NCBI GenBank assembly: GCA_031555675.1
Contig: JAVBUB010000125.1
Span: 1-5,812 of the forward strand
Length of the DNA stretch: 5,812 bases
Reading direction: 5' to 3'
DNA from: JAISJU01 sp031555675
GTDB lineage: Bacteria > Bacteroidota > Bacteroidia > Bacteroidales > Paludibacteraceae
The notes beneath the pieces are model-generated. The model searched no databases. It saw only the letters and a list, made by a program, of their open reading frames with translations, and was not told the DNA's origin. Made by a program: the position numbers and the translations under genes. Below, in pieces: positions 1-4,944 of the stretch (positions are counted from its first letter, which is position 1; each line of letters begins with the position of its first letter).

Positions 1-345
1 CTTTTTCTTATATTTGTATTCGTAAATTTCTGTTTCTAAATGAGAAAAATAATTATTACCGCCATATTCCAGTATATTTTTTTCTTCACAGACTTTACTT
101 ATCTTTTTTTCAAGATAATGGTCATTAATCAGATAAAAAAGCTGTACCCTGTTTACAGACAAGGTTGTTTTCTTCAGCGATTCACGAAAATCCTGTTCAT
201 CGAAACAAGATAAACCTTTGGCATAAAGCATTTGTAAAGTTTGGCAATAAGGATACTTTTCCACCATAAATTCAAATTCCGGCAATTCTCTTTTTTCAAG
301 ACTACCGGGGTTTTGAATAAAATGTATGATTGTATCTTTTTGAAT
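1..345 (-). CDS. Conserved Bacteroidetes hypothetical protein, N-terminal part, apparent ATT start (partial)
   Basis: An open frame of 115 codons runs from 345 to the left edge without a stop, so the C-terminus is missing. The translation is clearly protein-like. It begins IQKDTIIHFIQNPGSL, followed by LPEFEFMVEKYPYCQTLQML and an acidic/basic helical tail. From memory, this resembles an uncharacterised Bacteroidetes family, sometimes annotated as TPR-like, that begins with a Met a few residues before an I-x-N-P motif, has a 'xYPYxQT' segment, and often lies between lptE and secG. The function is unknown. The frame has no ATG, GTG or TTG at the expected N-terminus. An ATT (345-343) sits where the family Met would be, and an in-frame TGA (354-352) closes the frame three codons upstream. 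The next internal candidates are TTG at codon 21 and ATG at codon 27 (267-265), both inside conserved-looking sequence. It could use a rare ATT start, be start-damaged, or carry a base error. It lies 90 bp after lptE on the same strand. Confidence 0.7.
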   Translation of the reverse strand, partial: MQKDTIIHFIQNPGSLEKRELPEFEFMVEKYPYCQTLQMLYAKGLSCFDEQDFRESLKKTTLSVNRVQLFYLINDHYLEKKISKVCEEKNILEYGGNNYFSHLETEIYEYKYKKK

Positions 346-355
346 GTTAAATCAA

Positions 356-430
356 TTTAAACTATAAGTTTTAGAATATGACATAGACTCAACTACACGT
401 AAATATAGTATTTAGAGCTTATAATTTAAA
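356..430 (-). repeat. 13-bp inverted repeat spanning the lptE-hypothetical gap
   Basis: The arms are TTTAAACTATAAG at 356-368 and CTTATAATTTAAA at 418-430 (plus-strand text). They are complementary at 12 of 13 positions, and the remaining one is a U-G wobble in the minus-strand RNA, so all 13 positions can pair around a 49-nt loop. The loop itself contains TAAATA-tag-TATTTA at 400-414. The left RNA arm begins 5 nt after the lptE stop codon. The right arm ends 10 nt before the presumed ATT start of the next gene. There is no U-run after it, so it is not a standard terminator. A role in mRNA stability or in controlling initiation of the downstream gene is inference. The AT richness raises the odds of chance pairing. 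Confidence 0.5.
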
Positions 431-435
431 ACTTT

Positions 436-972
436 TTACCAATTAGCTACCGTCCTGTTGAAAATAGTTTCCGACAATTCTTTTACAATTTCAGCCATTA
501 ATTCGTCTTGTACTTCGGTAATATTCCGACTGCTTTGAAAACTTTGATAAGCAGACATGGTAGATTCAAAACTTTGCTTTTGATCTTTTGTATTTACAAA
601 TCGTACCTTAATGGTAATGGTTAGTTTTGTTTCCTGTGCAATCGAATTAGATCCAATAGCCATCGGAGTAATATCATATCCGGTTATTTCTCCTTCCAAC
701 TGTAAATCTCCATTACGAGGCACCAACATCAACCTGGTTTGTCTAGTATAAATATCTTTCAAAGCCTCATTAAATACCTGTTCCATAGGAGGATAAAATG
801 CGGTTCTATTAACAAAGTCGACTATCGTCATAGTTTTAATCTGCGTATAATCTATCGAAGATCCATTCATTTTAAATTGAACCTGACATGATGAGAATAG
901 ACAAACAAAAAGCAATAATAAGCCTTTAAATTTCCTAAATTTATTTGATTTCAAAGTTTTGATCATGTTCAT
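436..972 (-). CDS. lptE: LptE-family LPS-assembly lipoprotein (Bacteroidetes type)
   Basis: This 178-residue protein begins with a basic stretch (K5 to K16), then a hydrophobic segment (about 17-27) and a lipobox-like F-S-S-C with Cys29. This is a signal peptidase II type lipoprotein signal. The mature part, with 'IDYTQIKTMTIVDFVNRTAFYPP' features (residues about 40-62), an EAL-x-DIY segment, 'R-x-GDLQLEGEITGY' and a C-terminal 'ELSETIFNRTVANW', fits the Bacteroidetes LptE family. In the known system, LptE is a periplasm-facing outer-membrane lipoprotein that plugs and assembles the LptD barrel, delivering LPS to the cell surface. The start ATG (972-970) overlaps the TGA of the upstream sigma-54 gene as ATGA, which implies translational coupling. 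A second Met (codon 3) would serve equally well. The family call is by pattern recognition, and the length is normal. dTDP-rhamnose genes nearby fit an envelope theme. Confidence 0.85.
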   Translation of the reverse strand: MNMIKTLKSNKFRKFKGLLLLFVCLFSSCQVQFKMNGSSIDYTQIKTMTIVDFVNRTAFYPPMEQVFNEALKDIYTRQTRLMLVPRNGDLQLEGEITGYDITPMAIGSNSIAQETKLTITIKVRFVNTKDQKQSFESTMSAYQSFQSSRNITEVQDELMAEIVKELSETIFNRTVANW

Positions 973-2198
973 ATGTTGTATTCTTTGATTTTCCGGTATA
1001 ATGTCCTTTCGGATATTTTTAATTCATCGGCGGCATCTTTACGTTTGCCCTTGTATTTTTCCAATGCTTTTTTAATAATTTCCTTTTCCATATCTTCGAG
1101 TGAAAGAGTGTCTTCTACATACTCCTCAACCGGAGATATGGTTGTTTCTGCTACTTCATTGGGAATATATTTTTTTACCGGATGTGGAATTGCAGGTGTA
1201 AAAGCATTTTCGGACGAAGTTAACACTACCTTATCTGAAGGTTTATCATTATAGTGAATTTCATTTTTATCTATCAAGCCATGAACTATTTTTTTCAAAT
1301 CGTTCATATCTTTTTTCATATCAAAAAGTACCTGATAAAGAATTTCTCGTTCGCTGGCAAATGTTTTTTCTTCTTTTCCGGTAAATACGACCGGAACTTT
1401 TCCCATTTCATTTTCGGGTAAATACCTTTTTAAACAATTAAAATCGATGTCGCGGTTTTGTTCGATTACCGATATTTGTTCGGCTATATTTTTTAATTGC
1501 CTGATATTTCCCGGAAAATAATAGTTTAATAATAAACGTTGTGCATCTTCTGTTAACCTTACGGTTGGCATGCGGTATTTTTCTGCAAAATCGGCTGCAA
1601 ATTTTCTAAACAAAATCACAATGTCTTCTTTCCGCTCGCGCAATGATGGTATGGAAATGGGTACGGTATTTAAGCGGTAGTATAAATCTTCACGAAAGCG
1701 TCCGTTTTGAATAGCTTTCTGCATATCCAAGTTGGTTGCGGCTACTACTCTTACGTTGGTTTTTTGCGTCTTGGAAGAACCGACTTTGATAAACTCACCG
1801 GTTTCGAGCACACGCAACAAGCGAACTTGTGTAGCATGAGGCAATTCTCCTACCTCATCAAGAAATATGGTTCCGTTGTCGGCCACTTCAAAATATCCTT
1901 TCCGGTCGGCCAACGCACCGGTAAAAGAACCTTTTTCATGTCCAAAAAGTTCTGAGTCTATGGTTCCTTCGGGAATAGCGCCACAGTTTACAGCAATATA
2001 CGGCCCATGTTTTCTGTGACTGTATTGATGAATGATCTGCGGAAAGCTTTCCTTCCCTACTCCACTTTCTCCTGTTATAAGTACGGATAAATCGGTTGGC
2101 GCCACCTGCACGGCCACATCAATAGCCCTGTTTAACAAAGGGGAATTCCCTATGATTCCAAACCTTTGTTTGATGGATTGCATATCGGGATTGTACAT
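969..2198 (-). CDS. Sigma-54 dependent transcriptional activator, AAA+ plus Fis-type HTH, no receiver domain
   Basis: Numbered from the Met at 2198 (409 residues), the AAA+ domain has Walker A GESGVGKE at 43-50, the sigma-54-contacting loop GSFTGA at 90-95 (the usual GAFTGA with Ser for Ala), Walker B GTIFLDEVGEL at 109-119 (D114, E115), and an arginine-rich FREDLYYRLN at 168-176. A 'FPGNIRQLKN' segment follows at 228-237. After a charged helical stretch (about 282-308) and a polar linker (about 313-363) comes a Fis-type DNA-binding helix-turn-helix (about 368-407, 'RKDAADELKISERTLYRKIKEY'). The protein should hydrolyse ATP to open RpoN promoters. It has no N-terminal receiver, GAF or PAS domain, so any signal input is unknown. 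The frame is open to ATG 2249, but Met at 2198 follows an A-rich leader, and Met at 2183 begins the family-like 'MQSIKQRFGIIGNSP'. A promoter-like box just before 2249 also argues for a downstream start. It shares an ATGA overlap with lptE. Confidence 0.92.
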   Translation of the reverse strand: MYNPDMQSIKQRFGIIGNSPLLNRAIDVAVQVAPTDLSVLITGESGVGKESFPQIIHQYSHRKHGPYIAVNCGAIPEGTIDSELFGHEKGSFTGALADRKGYFEVADNGTIFLDEVGELPHATQVRLLRVLETGEFIKVGSSKTQKTNVRVVAATNLDMQKAIQNGRFREDLYYRLNTVPISIPSLRERKEDIVILFRKFAADFAEKYRMPTVRLTEDAQRLLLNYYFPGNIRQLKNIAEQISVIEQNRDIDFNCLKRYLPENEMGKVPVVFTGKEEKTFASEREILYQVLFDMKKDMNDLKKIVHGLIDKNEIHYNDKPSDKVVLTSSENAFTPAIPHPVKKYIPNEVAETTISPVEEYVEDTLSLEDMEKEIIKKALEKYKGKRKDAADELKISERTLYRKIKEYNI

Positions 2199-2251
2199 TG
2201 TTTGTTTTAATGTTATAAAGTGATGTACTGCTATTTTTTCAGTTAGCATGA

Positions 2252-2259
2252 CAAAATTA
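2252..2259 (-). promoter_or_regulatory. Candidate Bacteroidetes -7 box for the sigma-54 activator/lptE unit
   Basis: TAATTTTG matches the Bacteroidetes primary-sigma -7 consensus TAnnTTTG exactly and lies just after the rfbD terminator. I see no good -33 TTTG/TTG at the usual 19-21 bp spacing; the nearest TTG is about 30 bp away. Transcription would start at roughly 2244-2248, within or just after the most upstream ATG (2249). That favours translation from 2198 or 2183. Confidence 0.45.
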
Positions 2260-2286
2260 CAAAATCGTTATGATTTTCTGAAATAA

Positions 2287-2330
2287 AAACAAAAAATAAA
2301 GTGATTTCGTATTTGAAACCACTTTATTTT
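2287..2330 (-). terminator. Strong intrinsic terminator after rfbD
   Basis: The arms at 2293-2308 and 2315-2330 form 16 consecutive pairs (one G-U in the minus-strand RNA) around a 6-nt loop. In minus-strand RNA the stem is followed by six U (2292-2287) and a further T-rich stretch. It begins 10 nt after the rfbD stop codon. It separates the rhamnose genes from the sigma-54/lptE unit. The lower part of the stem is A/U-rich, so it could work in both directions, although no plus-strand gene is seen. Confidence 0.88.
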
Positions 2331-2340
2331 AAAGCTTTTT

Positions 2341-3195
2341 CTATAACAATTCCATACAGCGCTTTAACCCATCTTCCCAATGAGAAATTTCAATTTGGTA
2401 AGTCGATTTTATTTTGGCTTTATTCAGCACGCTATAGTGCGGACGTGGTGTTTTTGCCGGATAGTCTTTGCTTTCGATAGGAAGAACCTTGCAAGTTTTT
2501 ATTCCGGCATGCTTATGTATGGAAATGGTAAAGTCATACCAACTGCATACACCTTCGTTCGAAAAATGATAAATTCCGGGTACAAATGTCGCAGTTTTTA
2601 TCACTTCGATAATGGCAACAGCTAAATCGGCAGCATAAGTCGGTGTTCCTACCTGATCAAAAATTACGGTCAGTTTTTCTCGTTCTTTACCAAGCTTGAT
2701 CATCGTTTTTACAAAGTTATTGCCGAAAGAAGAATAGAGCCAGGAAGTACGGATAATAACCGATTGCGGACATACTTTCATTAAATCCAGTTCTCCATCC
2801 GCCTTGGATTGTCCGTAAAGGGTTTGAGGACAAATAGGCATATCTTCGGTGTAAGGAAGATAGTTTTTACCGTCGAAAACATAATCGGTAGAAACATGGA
2901 TCATTTTTATATTGTATTTCGCGGCTACCTGTCCCAAAAACCGAACCGCATCTTTATTCACTAAATAGGCGTTTTCCTTATCTTCTTCGGCTGCATCTAC
3001 GGCTGTATAAGCGGCGCAGTTAACAATATAATTGAGAGATAATTCTTTGACAAAATTATTGAGATCTTCTTCATTGCAAATATTCAGCGTATCAACATCT
3101 GTAAATATAAATTCATACTCCGGATATCGGGCCGAAATTGTTTTCATTTCGGATCCTAATTGACCATAAGCTCCTGTTATAAGTATTTTCTTCAT
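2341..3195 (-). CDS. rfbD: dTDP-4-dehydrorhamnose reductase (RmlD)
   Basis: This is the last step of dTDP-L-rhamnose synthesis: NAD(P)H-dependent reduction of dTDP-4-dehydro-L-rhamnose in the cytoplasm. The 284-residue protein is the normal family length. It is an extended short-chain dehydrogenase with a Rossmann nucleotide-binding motif TGAYGQLG (7-14), the family segment NCAAYTAVDAAE (59-70), 'VSTDYVFDG' (101-109, T103/D104), and the catalytic Tyr127-x3-Lys131 pair in 'YGQSK'. 'RTSWLYS' follows at 149-155, then 'DQVGTPTYAADLA' (180-192) and a C-terminal RP-x-YSVLN segment typical of RmlD substrate-binding regions. It lies 78 bp after rfbC, with a hairpin in the gap, and is followed by a strong terminator. 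It therefore closes the rfbA-rfbC-rfbD unit and may be expressed at a lower level than its partners. Confidence 0.95.
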   Translation of the reverse strand: MKKILITGAYGQLGSEMKTISARYPEYEFIFTDVDTLNICNEEDLNNFVKELSLNYIVNCAAYTAVDAAEEDKENAYLVNKDAVRFLGQVAAKYNIKMIHVSTDYVFDGKNYLPYTEDMPICPQTLYGQSKADGELDLMKVCPQSVIIRTSWLYSSFGNNFVKTMIKLGKEREKLTVIFDQVGTPTYAADLAVAIIEVIKTATFVPGIYHFSNEGVCSWYDFTISIHKHAGIKTCKVLPIESKDYPAKTPRPHYSVLNKAKIKSTYQIEISHWEDGLKRCMELL

Positions 3196-3223
3196 CGCGT
3201 TATATTTTAAATCTCATAAAAAC

Positions 3224-3256
3224 AAAAAAAACACAAAGTCTTAGTGTGCTTTGTGT
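3224..3256 (-). terminator. Intrinsic terminator or attenuator between rfbC and rfbD
   Basis: In minus-strand RNA, ACACAAAG (3256-3249) pairs perfectly with CUUUGUGU (3238-3231) around a 10-nt loop and runs straight into U residues (the run of T continues to 3224). It starts 18 nt after the rfbC stop codon. rfbD has no clear promoter of its own in the 78-bp gap, so partial read-through is the likely arrangement. The 5' arm belongs to a short degenerate series CACCAAG, CACAAAG, CACTAAG (3265-3240). Confidence 0.7.
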
Positions 3257-3273
3257 CTCTTGGTGGAGATAAA

Positions 3274-3828
3274 CTAAAAAGTAAAATTCACTTTTAGATC
3301 TTTCAACAATGGCTGTTTCAAGTCTTTTTCGGATACAATCGCTTTTTCTGCCGGAATTTTCCAATCTATATTTAATGTCGGATCGTTATATAAAAGACCT
3401 CCTTCGGTTTGAGGAGCATAAAATTCGTCACACTTATAACTAAAAATAGCTGTTTCGCTTAATACGGAAAAACCATGCGCAAAGCCTTTTGGAATATAAA
3501 ATTGCAACTGATTTTCATCAGACAGCTCTAAACCATACCATTTCCCATAGGTAGGCGATCCAACACGCAAATCTACTGCTACATCATATACTTTTCCAAT
3601 CACAACAGACACTAATTTAGCCTGAGAGTGTGGGTTTTGTTGAAAATGAAGCCCTCTAATAACACCATAGGATGATTTGGAACGATTATCTTGTACAAAT
3701 TTGGTAAAAACACCATTCTCATTGAATACTTCTTCATTGTATGTTTCTACAAAATATCCTCTGGGATCTTGAAATACTTTGTTTTTGATAATGAGTAAAT
3801 CCGGAATATCGGTTTTTATAATTTCCAT
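3274..3828 (-). CDS. rfbC: dTDP-4-dehydrorhamnose 3,5-epimerase (RmlC)
   Basis: This cytoplasmic cupin enzyme epimerises C3 and C5 of dTDP-4-dehydro-6-deoxy-D-glucose, the step before RmlD. The 184-residue length is typical. Visible family motifs are 'F-x-DPRGYFVETY' (19-30), 'Q-DNRSKSSYGVIRGLHFQ' (46-63) with R59 and the catalytic base His61, Lys71, 'GKVYDVAVDLR' (78-88), 'PKGFAHGF' (113-120), the catalytic Tyr131 in 'YKCDEFY', and 'SEKD' (166-169) with the Asp that pairs with the catalytic His in known RmlC enzymes. The start ATG (3828) lies 17 bp after the rfbA stop, behind an A-rich AAGAA sequence, so rfbA and rfbC are clearly co-transcribed. Nothing is missing from the active site. Confidence 0.96.
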   Translation of the reverse strand: MEIIKTDIPDLLIIKNKVFQDPRGYFVETYNEEVFNENGVFTKFVQDNRSKSSYGVIRGLHFQQNPHSQAKLVSVVIGKVYDVAVDLRVGSPTYGKWYGLELSDENQLQFYIPKGFAHGFSVLSETAIFSYKCDEFYAPQTEGGLLYNDPTLNIDWKIPAEKAIVSEKDLKQPLLKDLKVNFTF

Positions 3829-3845
3829 TATGATGTTCTTATTCT

Positions 3846-4715
3846 TTATTTTTCGTTAGCTATTTTCAATAAATATTGGCCGTAATAATTTTTCTTCAAC
3901 GGTTCGGCCAGTTTCAGCAACTGTTCGTGGTCGATATAGCCATTGCGGTAAGCTATTTCTTCCAGACAGGCCACTTTGAGCCCTTGGCGGTTTTCTATGG
4001 TAGAAATAAAATTAGAGGCTTCCAACAGGCTGTCATGTGTACCGGTATCAAGCCATGCCATACCACGTCCCAATAATTTTACATTTAAACGGCCTTCTTC
4101 CAAATATATTTTATTTAAGTCGGTTATTTCCAATTCACCTCTTTTCGAAGGTTTCAGGGATTTTGATTTTTTCACTACATCATTGCTATAAAAGTAAAGG
4201 CCGGTAACGGCATAATTGGATTTTGGCTGTAGTGGTTTTTCTTCCAAACTTAATACTTTGCCTGATTTATCAAATTCGGCCACACCATAGCGTTCAGGAT
4301 CGTTTACATAGTAACCGAAAACCACGGAGCCATCTTTCAATGCTGCTGCGTCACGCAACATACGCGACAAATCGAATCCATAAAAAATATTGTCGCCCAA
4401 TACCATACAAACGCTATCATCGCCTATAAATTCCTCACCAATAATAAATGCCTGAGCCAAACCATCTGGCGAAGGTTGTATAGCATATTCGAGTTTAATA
4501 CCTAAATCGGAACCATTTCCCAACAGGTTTTCATATAAGTGAATATCATGAGGGGTGGAAATAATTAATATTTCACGAATTCCGGCGAGCATTAACACGG
4601 ATAACGGATAGTAAATCATCGGTTTATCATAAACCGGAATAATTTGTTTGGAAATACTTTTTGTTATCGGATAAAGTCTTGTACCCGAACCTCCTGCTAA
4701 AACAATTCCTTTCAT
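3846..4715 (-). CDS. rfbA: Glucose-1-phosphate thymidylyltransferase (RmlA)
   Basis: This is the first, feedback-controlled step of dTDP-rhamnose synthesis: dTTP + glucose-1-phosphate to dTDP-glucose + diphosphate, in the cytoplasm. The 289 residues match the usual RmlA length. Motifs in order are the nucleotide-binding loop 'LAGGSGTRLYPIT' (6-18), 'SKQIIPVYDKPMIYYPLS' (22-39), 'IQPSPDGLAQAF' (79-90), the metal-binding 'LGDNIFYG' (106-113, D108), 'YGVAEFD' (143-149), 'SLEEKP' (156-161), 'AVTGLYFY' (169-176), 'GRGMAWLDTGTHDSL' (216-230) with the second metal ligand D223, and 'GLKVACLEEIA' (245-255). The start is preceded by an A-rich leader and a good -7 box. It is the first gene of rfbA-rfbC-rfbD. 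rfbB (RmlB), needed for the second step, is not in the window and must be elsewhere if the pathway is complete. Confidence 0.97.
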   Translation of the reverse strand: MKGIVLAGGSGTRLYPITKSISKQIIPVYDKPMIYYPLSVLMLAGIREILIISTPHDIHLYENLLGNGSDLGIKLEYAIQPSPDGLAQAFIIGEEFIGDDSVCMVLGDNIFYGFDLSRMLRDAAALKDGSVVFGYYVNDPERYGVAEFDKSGKVLSLEEKPLQPKSNYAVTGLYFYSNDVVKKSKSLKPSKRGELEITDLNKIYLEEGRLNVKLLGRGMAWLDTGTHDSLLEASNFISTIENRQGLKVACLEEIAYRNGYIDHEQLLKLAEPLKKNYYGQYLLKIANEK

Positions 4716-4741
4716 ATGGCTTATTTTTTTGTTCGATGTTG

Positions 4742-4749
4742 CAAAAATA
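4742..4749 (-). promoter_or_regulatory. Candidate Bacteroidetes -7 box for rfbA-rfbC-rfbD
   Basis: TATTTTTG matches TAnnTTTG exactly and ends 26 bp before the rfbA ATG, giving a plausible leader of about 20 nt. The expected -33 TTTG is weak; only T-rich sequence lies at the right spacing. The box sits inside a nearly all-purine (plus-strand) tract at 4742-4773, which contains only four pyrimidines. Confidence 0.55.
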
Positions 4750-4796
4750 GGAAAAGAAATGAAAAATGAAGAATTTGTTTTACAATAAATGTTGCC

Positions 4797-4944
4797 TCAC
4801 GATAAATATTGATAAATGCTTCGCGATAAATGTCCTTCGGACGATAAAACAGAAACAATCACATCGCTTTATGTTATCGCGCATAGCACATTTATCTACG
4901 CTTATCCACATTTATCTATTTTTATCACAAAGCATTTATCGTAA
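4797..4944. repeat. Intergenic block of ten TTATC/GATAA motifs in converging orientation, with a 20-bp tandem repeat
   Basis: On the plus strand, GATAA occurs at 4801, 4811, 4825 and 4843. TTATC then occurs at 4874, 4892, 4902, 4912, 4922 and 4936. Most copies extend to GATAAAT or ATTTATC. CACATTTATCTA occurs twice exactly 20 bp apart (4887-4898 and 4907-4918), within a 20-bp unit about 16/20 identical. The two halves are inverted: GATAAATGCT (4811-4820) matches AGCATTTATC (4931-4940), and GATAAATGT (4825-4833) matches ACATTTATC (4908-4916), so a nested stem can form. A small GTCC-ttc-GGAC hairpin (4832-4842) lies in the left half. The block runs into the stop codon of the M16 gene. It accounts for most of the 220-bp gap 4716-4935. 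No U-run follows, so it is not an ordinary terminator. Function unknown. Confidence 0.75.
4902..4910 (+). promoter_or_regulatory. Perfect DnaA box (TTATCCACA)
   Basis: TTATCCACA is identical to the classical high-affinity DnaA box. It is the only perfect copy among the ten TTATC motifs of the surrounding block. The nearby TTATCTACG (4892) has two mismatches, and the others match mainly in the TTATC core. It could be a titration or regulatory site, or part of an origin-like cluster. A single perfect 9-mer can also occur by chance. Confidence 0.4.

Noticed and set aside
352..354. TGA as a selenocysteine codon linking ATG 384 to the downstream frame
   Set aside because: No selenoprotein family resemblance and no convincing SECIS-like hairpin directly after the TGA; the ten residues before it do not look conserved.
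973..1254. Plus-strand open frame of 93 codons
   Set aside because: It lies fully antisense to the Fis-HTH and linker region of the sigma-54 activator, whose reading frame is clearly the real one. The same reason excludes plus-strand frames at 1707-1955, 2032-2223, 2380-2625, 3876-4076, 3976-4191, 4223-4429 and 5458-5667.
4716..4800. Sigma-54 -24/-12 promoter before rfbA
   Set aside because: No TGGC-N8-TGC type element with correct spacing was found here or in the other intergenic gaps, so no local target of the activator can be named.
4797..4944. CRISPR array
   Set aside because: The repeated unit is only 7-12 bp, spacing is irregular, orientation flips midway, and no unique 30-40 bp spacers or cas genes are present.
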